Below are positions 13,701 to 28,700 of a stretch of DNA of 64,000 nt, one piece after another (position 1 is the stretch's first letter; each line of letters begins with the position of its first letter). Made by a program: the position numbers and the translations under genes. The stretch spans positions 1,240,001 through 1,304,000 of the forward strand of contig HG738137.1 in assembly GCA_000499405.2 (NCBI GenBank). The letters are read 5' to 3'. The notes below the pieces were generated by a model. The model did not search any database, was not told where the DNA came from, and saw only the letters and a list, made by a program, of their open reading frames with translations. This DNA is from Onchocerca volvulus. Its lineage: Eukaryota; Nematoda; Chromadorea; Rhabditida; Onchocercidae.

Positions 13701-16700
13701 TCTTTTCTCTTTTTTAACTTTTTATTCGCCTTCTTTTCTTGTTTATTAAATTTAAAATTGGATGAAGGAATTAAATTTTTCAAATTTTGCATTATTCTTA
13801 GCCATAGAAATTAAATGTTGCGTTATTCGAAATCAATACGTTCACGTACGCAGTCATTATATCGAAATGCTAAGCGACGTTTCAATAAATCAATTCGAAG
13901 TCATCAATTAAGTGACAGAAAACCGGTTTGTTTGTGTATTCACTTTCTGTGCATTTCCTGATTCCTTTATTTTTGTTTTGACTATTTTTTCCTTTTTCTT
14001 TTTTTTGTTTTTTTTTTTTTTTTTTTTTTTTGGATTAACTGATATTTAATATTGTTAAAAAATGCAACTTGTTTTCTATAAATGAATTTTCAAATAAACT
14101 TTTTGGTTATCATCGTTTTTCAAAATACTTGAATAAAAGTATTTCTGTTTATCCAAAGTTTTTATGCTAAAGCCAATTATAAAATGAGGAAGAAAATATA
14201 AAGATGGGAAGAGCGAGAGAGAGGGAAAAAGAGGACGGAAAGGGAGAGAGTGAAGGGAAAATTGTTGGTTTCTGATTAAATAGTATAGCATAACTGAGGC
14301 TTTGAATTCAAAATGATCAATCTTTGAAGAATATTGCGTGCTATCTGAAAAATGGCATAATTTAAATTAGTATATTATTGTACATTTATTGAAAACTTGC
14401 ATTGAAATTATTTCTTTAATAGGAATCAAATTATATTTTCAATATAGATTTTCTAAAGCATATCATTAGTTTGGACATTTTTCTTATTCAGATCTTTTTC
14501 TTTATAAGAGCGATAACTAAGACTGAGAAAAAAGATAAAATTCATTTTGGATGGTTAAAAATTTAACTGATTGAATTATTAACTATTTTGATTTATATTT
14601 ATCATCATATCGTATAATCGTCGGATCCGGAATGCTTATTAAGCATTAATTTAGCTTATGATAAAGGCACACCAATTATTAGGAGATATCAATTGTTTAT
14701 GATATTGTTATCATGGGAAAATTTATTTCATTTAAAATTATAACTGTTATTTATGCATATACTTTATATAACATTTCCCATTTTTGCATAAGTAAGCTAA
14801 TATTTGAATTGCACTTTTTGAAAATTTCCAGTTCAGGCATCAATTTAAAAAGCTGTAATTGTGCAATTAATACGATGAATTGCAGTTTCTAATGCTCTTT
14901 TTCCTTTTTTTTTCTTTCTTTTTTTTTTGCATAAAATCTAAATTGATTTTATCTTGTTTTTGTAGTTTAAATGTCAATTTTCACTCAAGATTTTTAAAAT
15001 TTTCAAAGCGTCAAATGATCAGAGAAATTTATTATCCCTGAGTAATCATGGAACTTTGCTATCCCTGCATTTTAAGGATATTTTGAAGATTTATTTGCAG
15101 AAAAAGCAGTAATTTTGAGAGTTAAATAGGTCAGTATAATATAACGATATTTGTTTGCTAAAATCATTGCTCAGCGAATAATGAAAATATTTAATAATAG
15201 AATACAGAGAGAAACTGTTTGTTGCACTCATTGCTTGATAAATAAATGGAATAGATAGTAGTGAGATGCATTTCTTCGTAATAAATTTAACTTTAAAAAT
15301 AGCTAAGAAATTCGAAGAAAATTTCGCTTTTGGGACAATGTGATATTTATTTTTAGGGTCATAATGAAGGTTGTTGTATAGCTGTTGATGACTTCAAGGC
15401 AACCGAGAAGGGACAACTTTCCGTCGTCAAGGGACAGCGACTTGAGGTTAAATTCTGTGTGTGTTTGTACGTGTATGGCTGACATTGCATTCTACCAGAA
15501 TCAGTTATATAAAAAAAATAAATTTGTTTTTCTCTTTTCTAGATAATGTATTGAGATTTCCTTTTTTTTACCTCCCCCAATATATATTGCCAGTTCCTTA
15601 TATAAACATAATAATATTAATTCTTTTTATCCATTTCTTTGAGCGATTTATTTTTCGATTACTTTTCCCCTTCAATTTCCTGAGATGGTTCCATTTCTAT
15701 TGAAAATTTTGATTATTAGCTTATTAAATAAATTTGGAAGTTTTCTTTTGATTAAAAAATACGAGAGAAAATTGAAAGATTAATAAGATGAAGAAGTGGT
15801 GGTTAGATGAAAGTCTCAGAATCCATATCGCCTTTTATTTTTCGTTTTTATCTGTGTTTTTTTGGTTTATCATTTGAAATTATGCATATTTTAATTTCTT
15901 TTTTTTTTGTCAAAAACTTGCTTTATATTATGTTTTTTTTTTTTTATTTTTTATTTTTTTTTTCAATTGGAAAGGAGATAATGGTATGTCTGATCGTTAT
16001 GCCTTTTTTTCTATCAAGAAATCATTTTAAATTTTTCATTAAAATAGAAAAAGTATAATTATTTACGTGTTGGAAAGTTATTTTGAGAAATTTTTTCCAA
16101 CTTTTAGACTTTTCAGTTTTCTTTTTTTTTTTTTTTGCATTGTTAGTTTGCCACTTCCTTTCATTTTTATGTTGATTTATGCATATTTCTATATGAATAT
16201 TAATTTAAAAAACAAAATTTCAGATGATAGAATATTGTGCAGATGCTCCCGAATGGGTACTTGTTTCGATCACTTGGGAAAATGGTGAACAACAACGAGG
16301 ACTTGTACCATGTTCGATTATTTCATCTGTAGAACCTACTGGTTGGTTTGGCTTTCGCTATGGATTAATTGCTTTTTGATTACTTATTATTTTGAAACTT
16401 TTGACACAAAAAATAGTTAAATATTTCGAGGAAAGCGATTCAGAATGAAGAAATTGTTTTATTTTATTTCATTCTAAAACAGCAATTAACGAATAATATC
16501 TATGGCAAAAATTCGTTGATTTGTATTTGCTGAAAATTTTTAAGTTTTAAAACTTTTTTCTGAATTGACTGTGAGATGAAAAGTTATAACCGTCATTTCG
16601 AGAATGATATTGCAGTTCAAATCATGAACTATTTTCATATCCTGCTACGATTATTTTCGAACATTCCAACAGTCATTAACCATAAAAGAATTGATATATA

Positions 16701-19700
16701 CTTTAAATAGTTCTTGAAAATTTTTTTTAGTTTCAGTAAAAATGATTTAACTATGTTTTAATTTAATTATGACTAGAGGAAAGAAGAGAAGATCGGAATG
16801 TTTGAATTTTTGCCGTTTACTTTAAGATTTTTCATTTTTTTATTTAGATTTAACTTTTAAGCTTCCATATGCACTTTACATGTTATTGGTAGTGTAGTGC
16901 TGGATAATTGATCTTTCAATTTAAACTTATTATAAGAGAGAGTAAGGGAAAGGAAGAAGGACAGAAGGGAGAGAGAGAGGAGAGAGAGGAGAGAGAAATA
17001 TCAATGTTGAAAGATAGATTGAATCATCATCATGGGCAAAATATTCTAAAACATTTCTAGTTTTGTGCTTATTTTCTTATCCCCAACTGCTATCAAAGTT
17101 TACTGACTCGCTTGCAATTCAGTCCTAACGTTCATCCTCGGAACAGTTCAATTTCAAATGCTGAATATTATTAATTACTTATTTTTCAAGCGCGCCGAAA
17201 TTTCTTGAGTCATGATTTTTTTGATGTTTTGAATCCGAAAATATTTTTGAATTCAAAAGATTGAACTTTAGAAATTTTAATTTAGTTTCAAAAAAAAACT
17301 GTTTTACTTTGGTTTTTTTTCTCAGTCTTCATATGAGTAGTTAACAGTTTGTAGTTTGTTAAACTTATATTGAATGAACTTCCTTAGTTACAAGGATTTT
17401 TCTGTAAGATTAAACAATAGTAGATAAAAGATTCAAGGAAAATCTAAATTTATGAAATATTTGAAGTCTATTTTTCAGGCTTTTTAGTGGGGTAAAAGAT
17501 TCATTTATATTTTCAATCACAAAACAAATAACTGCTTAAAAACTGTGCTAGGGCAAATTGTTGATTTCTTCTATTTTATCATATTTCATTCTCGTTTTTC
17601 TTTGCACTCCACTTTCCTCTTTTTTTTTTTTTTTTTGTCTATCTTTTTATCATTTCATTCTCATCTTAAGAACATTCACAAAGCTTGTTTGCTTCCCATT
17701 GAACTGTTTGTTAACTTAAATTTTTAATTTGGTGCACACTTATATTTCAATAGATTTAAAATTAAATTTGACGGTCTTCATATTATTTTAGACATTCCTT
17801 GCAATATTATTATCTTCTTATTTGAATATTTAATTATTCATTTATCATTACTTATTCCAAATTTCTTATTCATTTCTTGTCAGAGTCTACGGATTATATT
17901 CCTTCCATGAGCCATCTATCTCTACAATATTTCGATCAGTTGTACCGAAAACTCATATGATGGATAGATGGTGCTATTTGATGATCTGTCCATCCTATTA
18001 TTCTAGGAGTTTAAATGTGAATGGGCCAAATAAGGGGAGCAGTAGAGAACATTCCAGAATCATTCCCGACATGCTGAAATAGTGAAGTTAAATGGGAATA
18101 ATATATTATTAAGAATCTTTCGTACTAAAATCCTATAATTAAATTACGAAATAATAACAAGAAATTATGAAATAAACAGCAGATTGACATTTATTTACAA
18201 ATATGAGATGGAATTTTCAAGCATAATAGAATGGGATTTTGGTGTTGTTAGGCAAGCTATATTGACTAATTATTTTGTAGTATAAGAAGTGCTGGAAATA
18301 GGATAATTAATATTACTAATATATGTTTTATTGATTCATTTATTTTTAATCCCCAAAACTTGTGTTAGTTTTTGTAAATAATTATAATTTCTTGTGATTT
18401 TCCTCAATTTCCGAAATTTTCAAATACATTTAACAATTTATGTGCATATTTTTCTGGGTCTAGGATAGTGTATTAATATGTTGTGTTTGCTAGAAGTATT
18501 TGAACAGCAAAAATTTCGATTAATAAGCAAAGCTAGAAGAAAGAAAGAAAAGTAAAGGAACAAAAAATTACAACAGATATGTGAGAAGTTTACTGCTTCA
18601 ATTTTGTTAAATTTTATGAATTATTTGATAGTGTCATTAATATGAATACACCTGTCATCTCTTTTCCCTTGTCTTTTTTTTATAAAATTAAAGGTAAGAA
18701 GGCATTTTGTGATTTCTTCTCTCTCTCGCAATATTTGTGCTATTCGGTGAGGTAGTACTTTTTGCTTTTTAAAAAGGAAAAAAAAAAAAGACATTTCCAC
18801 TTATATTCAATTTTCCATCTGTTTTGCAATCACTCCTCCCATCCCTTCCCTTAAGCCTCTTTCGAGACTCTTGTGCTTCTTGTTCACTTATATTCTTCAT
18901 CCTTCTTTTTCTGTCATCTCATTTCTTTGTTTTCCTTTTTTTGCGCTAATTCTTCCCATTCCAGTTGAAAAGATGAGAGTTTAGTTGATATTGGTACCAT
19001 TCATTCCTTTTTTATTAAAGCTTTAAATCTTGTAGATTTTTGAAATAAATGAATAAATAATTTTATGGACAAAAATATAAACTGACAACCAAAAATTCTG
19101 CTTGATCTTACTCTTCATTTTATATCTTCATTTTACAAAATCTTAACGGAAATCGAGAAAAGGGCTGTCCCAAAATTAAGTTTTAATGTTCCGAAATAAC
19201 AAGTAATTAATTTTTTTATTGTCCTTTTAATTCTTTTTTCGTATTTTTTTTTGTAATTTCTAAAGAAGAGAAAAAATTGCAAGATATTTTCTGAAATATT
19301 CATTTTTTTTTCTTTCCCTCCTTTTTTTTTTCTTTAGTAATGTATCATTTTAAAATATGCGTAGTGAAATACGGGTAACTCTAGATTTCTGAACTTTTTT
19401 TTTTTTTTTTCATCAGTTTGGAATCTTGTTTATTTTGTAGTGTTTTGTTGCCTTTTTCATCTTATCTCTTTGTGTTCATTATGTTCAAAATTAAATTTGA
19501 GGAACTCATTACACAGTTGATATGATTTCATAATTACAAAACAAATATTAAAGAAAAATAGAAAGAGATAAATTTCCAGCGCGACTTAATCTTAGTTATA
19601 TGTTTCGAGAATTTTTCAATTTCATTTCTTTTATTACTTGGTTACTCGTTCAGTGATTATCCACAATTTGATTCATACGTGTATATTGTCAGTAACAGGT

Positions 19701-22700
19701 TATTGTTTAAATCGAAGGGGGCAATGATGAAACGTTCACATACGGTAGGACCAGGTGTAAACAGTAAACAGTCGGGTAGATCATCATCATCTCGTGCTAG
19801 TCGTATGCAGCGTTGGTCATTAGCTTTACGTCGTCATTGGTTTTCATCAACATCGGAGAAATGCCAGAAAAGTACAGATTGTGATTTTAAAATTATCAAT
19901 CCCGTAGAGATTATTTTTGCACAGAATACACCTGAAAAGACAATCTTTGGATATTCACCTAATGGTTCGTCTTTTTCAAATTTATTCGTGCAATTCACTA
20001 TTGAATATTCTATAAGTAAACTGGGATTACCATAATTTTCATACAGTTTGTTTGGAATTTTAGAATCGAAAATGATGATTGGTAAGTACTAATAGAAGCA
20101 TATATATATACCTGTTTCCATTTCGCTTTCCCTAATGTCATCAAATCATGGATCTTTGTTGGTGAGCGTATATTAGATAAGATTATCACTTTGTTTAATG
20201 TAGAGTTGATCACTTTGGCTGATTATGCGAAAAAAAATTTGACGAAATTTTTTATGATTTTAAAGCACCAGTTCCTTTTCTTCATAATTATTTTCCTCTA
20301 AATTTTCGCATAATTTTAAGATATGCTTCAAAAATGAGATTGGAAAAAAAAGTTGGAAGAAATTTGGATATTCATTGAAAATCTATCGATAAGTAACAAT
20401 GATTCATTCAAATAACACTGCTTGTAAATAACCCAAAGTATAATGCGTTAAAAAAAATTATGATCTTTTGATATCTTAGCCAAATATGAATACTTGAATT
20501 AATTTTTAATTAACTTGCTACTTAAGAATTAAAATAGGTTGGAAGAGCTACTTAAGTGGACTTTTATTTGTTATGCCTCTATATATCTTTTTTACTGTAA
20601 TTTTTGCTTGCATTTCATACATTAATTCTCCTTTGCAAAATCAGGATTCTTTCTTGAGAATACAGAGCTAAGTCTTATAAGAGATAATAAGAATGCAATT
20701 TATATATGAAAATTATTAAATTATTATTGCTTTGTTTCAAATTTCTTTGGAAGTTTTTTTTTTTTTTCAAGTTTCTAACGATGGTTTGAAATTGCCGATT
20801 TTTTTTTTTTTTTTTATATATATGAAGTCCTAAAAATAAAACTTGACAATATTTTCAAAAATTTTCACCGAACTAATATGGACTCATGATTTATGACAGT
20901 GTTACTTTATCTTGAAAACAAATTTCTGAGGATAAACTCTAATGTTTCGCACTATAGTGGTAAGATTTTTCATTTCGTATATCACTTCCTCTAACTATGG
21001 AAGCTTTGGGCCGCTTTATTATAGAAAATACTACGATATATTTTGTTATGCTCTTAAAAAAATGATGTGGAAATTTTTACTTTAAATCTTGATGTCTTTT
21101 TGCTTATATTTTTCTTCACTTTTTTAATAGGTAAATGAGTAACAGTTGCCTTAATGAAGAATTTAAGAATTTGAAAAATTATAAAAGTATTAGTTTGATT
21201 TTTTTTTTTCTTTCTTCAGATAGTTCATCAGCATCCTGCTCAACAGATCGTCCTTTGGTTGAGCCATCATATCCAGCTAATGTTACCTCCTCTGCACAAA
21301 GTATCGTCAAAAGGAAAAGTTTACGGTTAGTTTAAATACTCCTTCTTTTTGGCTTTTTTCCTTTCATCTTTTTTGTTTATTTTCCGTGAAACTTCGAGAA
21401 GTACAAAAATAATAAAGTATCGACAATGAAGATAATATTATATTGACAAGGATAATGTTCCAAAAAAGGAAAGAAATAAGCTGTAATAATAAACCAAGAA
21501 AATAAGGAAGAAAAAGTTTCGAGGAAATTGAAATTATAAAAATGGTTTATTAGGGTATTTGCTCCCTTCTTCAGTAAATCAAAATTACTGAAACTTGCCA
21601 AATATTATAAACTGTTTAATGATAAAAATATGAATTGAATGGTAACTGAATTATAGTTGAGGAGGATAAAATAAAAATGGCTATCAGTTTATATCATTAT
21701 GATTTTTGAATTAATAATCCAATTAATTTTTTATTTATACCCTTATTTAGTTATGTCAAATTAATTTTAAATTGTTCTGTCAGTAAAATCGGTCATTAAT
21801 TTTTTATTGCTTATATTTATTCTAAAGCAACGAATAATTTCTTCTGCTTTCAGTCAAATCTTTTGAAGTTGTTTTAGCCTTACAATGTTAAAATTGTTAA
21901 CTGGAAAACAGATTATATCAATTTTAGCATAAAAATCTTTTGAAATAGAATTTATTATTTTGAAAGCTTGTGATACCGATGATTTAGATAATATTTTTGC
22001 ATCAGATAATTTTTATGTGATATCAATTTTATTTATTTGCATATGAAGCTATGTCACGTTGTATCACGTAGTCGACGTAAAAATTTATCAACATTTCTAG
22101 CTTACAAATAAAATTTTTGGATGTAACAGTAGTATAATTGTAATGACATATAAATTTTTAAAATTTCTAAATAATAGAATAGATTTTAGAATTGTAATAG
22201 ATGTATAGACAAATAATCTTGGTTATTCCACAAATTCTGGTGGCCTATAATTTAGTTTTGGTATTGTAATTTGTATTTTTTATACACTATATGTAAAATT
22301 GATAGTAAATTAAAGGTAATAGTATTTGGGGCAGGTGCAATATGAAATAGTTCAATTGGTGGTTCGTAACTAGACAACATAGAGCAATTCAATTAAATCG
22401 TTGATAGGAAAATATCGATTGATTGAAATGATGATGTACAAATGATGTAGCTGATAAGTCATTTACGTGGAATAACGAATATGCAGGTATCATGAGTTTA
22501 TGTCAGAAGACTTATGTATGGTTCTGTGCATTGAACTTTTATTGCCCTAATTATTAAACAAATTGTCAGTTTGAGGTAAAGATGATTTGAAGTAAATCAC
22601 GAATTAGCGATGTTTACTCGAGATGTTAATTCTTGGGTTTGTTTTACCCGGGAGTCTGGTGGGTACAGTATTTGATTTGTGATTAATATTAAATAGTTAA

Positions 22701-25700
22701 TCCACATTGCAGAATTTTATTCCTTGTTTGCGCTATCGTTAGGAAGTAGATGAAATTGATTCTGTATCTTGTGAAAGGGAAATATTATCGGAAAAATAAA
22801 AATTGATTGCTCGAAATTGAGTTCCCTTAAAACTGATTCTTTTTATTTGTGCGATGTTTACAATTGAGCTTTTGTTTTTCTATTATAAATCTAGTTAGTT
22901 TCAGATTTCCTCTTATTTATCATTTTAATTTCAAGTTATTTTATTTACTCTCAAACTTTCATATTTTAATTATAAATTCTTCTGTGCACAGATTTACTGT
23001 AGTTTACTTTAATTCCAATCATACTTTTTTCATTTCTACTTCTTTTTTATTTGAAATTGATTTCAAATTCCCTTTGCTCAGTGCCGAAAATTAATTAAAT
23101 TTCCGGATTTTCTTTATTGATGTTTTCATTTACTTCCTTAATTTTTTTGATTTTAAGTGTTTATTCCAGGCTTTTTCAATTAATTTCAGATTGGTTAAAT
23201 ATATCTCAATTAATGGCTTTTTTTAGACGTTTCTTCAGTAATGGTCAACAACAACAAGGATCATCAAGCAGTAGTCATTCGCGTCCTCAGTCGGTATCAT
23301 TGGCAGTACGGAAAGGTAATGACCAGCAACAAATAAGACACAGTGCAACGGATCCGATCCATTCAGGCTTCTCTTCCTTGGTTGATCAACAGCAGCAAGA
23401 TGGCTTATTGTCCAGAGTTTGTTTAGTTAATTTATATGTGTGCTAATTTTAAAGCCAACTTTTCAAGATCCAGATTGTCTGGTATCTGCTGATCTCTCTC
23501 TCTACTTTACCAGAAGCAATCCGGCAAGTATATTTTATATGCTTTAGGAACTTTTTATCAAGACATCCATCTGTCTTTCTATTTCGTTTGCTAATCCATC
23601 AAATTTTAGGTCCAATCTTTCACTTGAATATATCATTTTTTGCTTCCAAATATTTGTTTACTATGTATCTGTCTGCTAAAAAAACCGATTGAATAATCCA
23701 AAAATAGCATTTTTCAAGCTAGTTTTCGTTGTAAGATATATCGATAATTTTCATGAAGAATTAATAGGATTCTTGTATCAACCGTATTAATTCATTCGTT
23801 ATTTTAATTCTGTTCTGTTTTTCGGGAATATTTTCTCGATCATATTTGCGAAAGAGAAAGTAATAATAATAGGGGAACGATATAGAATTTAACTTTGTTC
23901 ACATATATTTTTGATCATGTTAGTCCTCACATTTCTAGTTGCATCTCCTCATATTAATTCATTTTCCGCAGAGACTTCGATTTTCTTAAAATTCAGCTAG
24001 AAGTTGGATTATTTTATAATCATTATTTTAGGTACTGCAATGTTTTCTTCCTTTTGGTCATATGTGTATATCCATTAAATTCATTTATATTAAATTTTCT
24101 CTACTTTGGATTGATTATTTTCAGTTTCGTAATCTTTACTTCTGTGGCTTATACTAGACGTACGTATATTAAGGCGTACGTGTACATGCATACATCAAAT
24201 GATTTATTTTTACATTGCAAGCAATATAGCAATATCTTTCGATGATGTCTGATCGCATAAAATGATTCCCTTTCAATTTATTTACTTTCTTTTAAAAAAT
24301 AATTTTTAATTGCATCTCAAATTTCCTACCAAATTCAACATCTCTGTCTTTCCATTTCTCTTTTTTTCTTTCCTTCCTCATGTGTTTTTATTATCCATTC
24401 GTTATCTCGTTGATAAAAATACTGCGCTTATATATAATCACAAAAATTCTTTTTTTTCTTCGTTTCTACATCATCAAATGCCTTTCTTCTGTCTAATTTC
24501 ATTTCCTCAACTTTATCTTTCTCCTTTCTTTTTTTCTTCCCTTTTCTTCCTACATATTGCTCTCTTTTTATTGCTTTCTTTTGTTTTTTCATCAAATTTA
24601 AAAATTTATTACCAGAAAAATAAATGTAAGCCTGAACAAGCAGACTGTATGACATGTATGATAAGGCATACAATCTGCTTGTCATCGTCATTATTTTTCT
24701 CATCCCTTTTAAATGATTCATACGCTTCAACGCTTCAGTTTAGATATATATATATAAATTTGATATAAATTGGTTGATTTTTCATAACTTTATGATTAAA
24801 TAATATTCTTGACAGATAATTAATAACTAGGCTAATTACGTAGTTCCAGTTCATCATTCTATCATCGCTTCTTTTTGCTTTTATTTCACTTGTTTTTATC
24901 TTAAAAAAAAGTAATTTTGGAATTATTTTCGAGAAAGGTTTTTTAAATGAATAAAATTCCTACTCTTCTTTTCTATGACAGTGCCATACAGTGAATGAAA
25001 TTTAAAATTATTAATTTCTTGATTATCCATATTCTTTTTTCATCCATTTTGATTATGTTGTAATATTCATTTTTATCCTTTTATGAAGGGACTGTTTTTA
25101 AAAAAATGGTAATTTTCGGAAGTTTATATTAATTACTAGGAAGAAATTAAATAATAGTTTTAATTAAATAATTTGACTGTTCATATTATTGTGTTTTCAA
25201 TTTAACTACTTATATTACTTTTATCACATAATTATTGGATATTTTCGACATATATGATCATAACTATTTAATCATTATTATTATCACTTACTATATTATA
25301 TATGCATGAAGTACACCGTATGATAGGATATATTAAATTTTTGCATTTTTTGAAATCTTTTTCAACTTTTCTTTGGCAAAAAGAAAGAAAAGTAGTTGTG
25401 ATGGATAATAATTTTGGGCAGTTAAATACTAGTTTTAGAATATTCAAATTTAAGCAATGAAAAGAAAGAAATATTCTTTTTTCATGAAGACACACATTTT
25501 CATTCATCAATTTTTGTCATTAGGATGAAATGGTATGCGAATTTTAATACATTCGCGTTATTTTAAGATTCATAAGTTGCAACTGCAATTAACATATAGA
25601 AAAAAAAATGAGAAATAATAAATATAAATATAAATAGGAATTTTTTTTTCTGGTTATGCTAGTATGATGGGATAAATTTTGGATTAAAATAATCTGAGCA

Positions 25701-28700
25701 AATTTAAAGCCAAAAATTAATGATGAATTAATCAAGCCGTTTTTATCCTTTTTCCTATCATTGTCATAATAAGAATAAAAAGAAAATAAGGAAGTGTTCT
25801 TGTCATTTAGGAAGGATGTGATGAAAATCATTCATCGCAGAAGTTTTTCTATCCTCACTTATATTGAGGAAATAATTAAAATAATGAAATTTCAAATGTT
25901 AATTGTAAGAAACATAGAAACTGTATGAAAAATGATATATTTAATGTTTTACTTTCTTGCTTATTCAATCCTTATGATCTCTTCCTTATTCTTTTGCTTT
26001 TGTTTTTGTCTATTAAAAATATATCAGCGGATGTCAGCTGATGGATTAAACTTTGAATTACAATGCTTCAAAACTTCAATCTACTCTTGAGAACATTCTC
26101 GAACTTGGGAGTTGTTAATGATTTATTGCATTAATTGTGACTATTTATTTACCACTTTCATTCATATTTTTGTTGTATTCATGAATTGGTATTTAAAGCT
26201 ATTTTTCAATTCATGTATTTAGAAATGCAGCTCACGCATTCGGAAACAACTGTATTTCTTTCTGGATTATACCACTCTTCCCACAGAATTATTTTGATTC
26301 TAGTGAAGATGATATTTGTGATCACTTAATGATAAGTTTTTAGCTAATATTCGCCTTGATTATTAGCAAATTATAATGACGAAAAAATCAAAAATGAAAG
26401 ATTAAAGAGTTCCAATTCATATGATTGAGATCAATTTCGAAATAGCTTTCATTAATAAGTCGCTCCTTATTATGTTATTATCTTCACTTTAACATTTCAC
26501 CATCAGCTATATCAATCATTTTTTGATTGGCTTTTTGTTTCTTTTTTGTTCAGACTTTTATATTTCATTGACATTATTGTGAATTATTTAGTCAAAATCC
26601 CAGAATTATAATCCCAGCCTAATATGACACTATTCTTGAGGTCTACATAATTTAGACTAATTTCTTTATTATCTCTCAGTCTTCCTAGACCCTATAATCA
26701 TTTCTTTTGACTTAAACATGCCATGTCTTATTATTGTCTTCTTCCATCTTTCAAGCAAAAATGCCATTCTTGCTTTTGCTTTCATTATTTACGCTGCCTT
26801 TTTTAGTAGTTGAATTTACTTTATTTTGATAATTATATAATTATTTCAACAAATCTCGAAAATTACATAGTTTTGAAATTATTCCAGTTCAGATTCATGT
26901 CATCTTATTACCCAATTCATATTTATTGAAAAAAATAAATAAGATAAAATAACCAAGAATTAAGGGAAAATTAACTATAAAAAAAATAACGAAGAAAAAA
27001 TTTAATACTTTTTACGACACATCGAAAAGTCTGTCATGTATCTGATTTTGTTATATTAAAAAAACAAAGAAGGAAGCAATGGAATAATGAAATTCAGGAT
27101 TGATATATTTCGGTAGGAGTCTTTTTTTTTTTTGTCATTTTGGAAGGCCTTATAAAAAAAAGGGAAAAGGAATTTGAGAAAATATTTATTTTTCTTAATT
27201 AGAAGAAAGATTTTCTATTTATCATTTTTCATTTCACCTGTTTTGTTATATTTGTTTCTTTGATTCTTTTTTTTCTTCCTTCATTTTTTATTATTTCAAT
27301 TTCTTTTAGTATTGATATTTGAATCAGACTGATGGACTTTTTTCCCAAATATTTCAGTCTATATCATTCGAAATTTTTTTCTCCAAATCTTTTGTTGACT
27401 TAAATTTATATCTAAATTACCGGAAAATTCGGTTCAAAAGTGAGGTAAATTTTTACGAACTCTTCTAATAATGAATAGAGAAAGCGGACATATAGTAATT
27501 AATAATGTTAAAGAGCAAACTTAATTCAGTAAAAATATTTGATCAAAACCTTATAGTAATATAATTGTGTTACTTCTGCAAAATTTTTAATCTGCTTCTT
27601 GTTTAAATTTAAAAAAAAGAAAGACCGTTTTATGAAAGTAGCTCAAAAAAGAAAAAAAAAAGCGATAAATTGTGAAGAAACAATGGAAAGAAATGGAAAT
27701 GAAATTGTATGGAGAATTTTCAAGTATTCTCACAATGTTCTGAACTTCTCAGTAATTTCCCTAAACTTTGCTTCACAGCCTCATTCTTCTTCCTCTTTAT
27801 ACTACTCTATAATCTTATGCAGCCAAGTCTAGTCTAGTTAGCCTGTGAAGCTAGTCTGGTAATAACCATCATCATGACAACAATAATCGATATACTGCTT
27901 GTAATTTTGAATATTTATGTTAAATTAATGTGTCTCTTCTCGCTATCTTCCTTTCATCTTTTTTTTGTTCCTTCTTTTTCATGCTTTGAAAGTTTTTCCT
28001 TAGACTTTGCCATATTTTCATGTCTTTCCGTTTATTTATTACCATCTTGAAGGTTTTTTTTTTTTTTTTCTACTACACGAAATAATAATATATTTATTGC
28101 TTCATTACAATCCTTTCATGCAAATAGATGACTTCTTCACTCTCTTATATATGTTTATTCATGATGATGAAGAGGAGAGGAGGAAAGGAAATCGAAGAGA
28201 CTTAATTACTTTATTCACTTGTTTACTTAACTTTGTTATTTATGTCATGAAGTCATGATGAAATGACTAATTCGCCTCTTCCTTCTATTTTTCCTTTATT
28301 TTTTTTTCTGCAATTTTTTCTCCTTTTCTTGATGCCAGCTTTCGTTTTTGTGCACATTTTTTCTTTATTTTGATATTTTCTATTATTATTTTGCCTAATT
28401 ATTAATTTATAGTGTTCTTTTTCATAGTTCAATTTTTAATTTCATCAATCATCGTAGTATTTTTCTCACATCTACTGTTAAACGAAACTCAACTTTTTTC
28501 CAAATTGTATTTTTTCATATTTTACTCTGAGTAATCATATTTAATGGAACTATTATAGAATAATTAACGGATAGTAGTCATTTTTAAATGTAGAAAGAAA
28601 AGAATGGAGTGATTATTATGATGTAATTTTCTATTTAAAATAAACTATAAGGAATAACGGTTTATTTCTCACGTAAATTTATAGTTAAGTATTTATTTTG

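Larger units (their letters stand above)
16342..19698 (+). other. intron with purine microsatellite and a conserved-looking island
   Basis: Mostly AT-rich sequence. A GA microsatellite lies at about 16936-16997. A distinct, more GC-balanced island at about 17880-18090 holds hairpin, CArG and heat-shock-like motifs (listed separately) and lies about 1.7 kb before an alternative first exon. I see nothing else. Confidence 0.55.

Noticed and set aside
15461..16288. Consecutive hydrophobic open frames resembling membrane proteins
   Set aside because: T-tract intron sequence between the two SH3 exons; the last frame overlaps the real exon at 16224 in the same frame only by chance extension upstream.
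24310..24768. 152-codon open frame rich in Phe, Leu and Ser
   Set aside because: It is a reading of pyrimidine-rich intron DNA: biased residues, no domain, no splice context.
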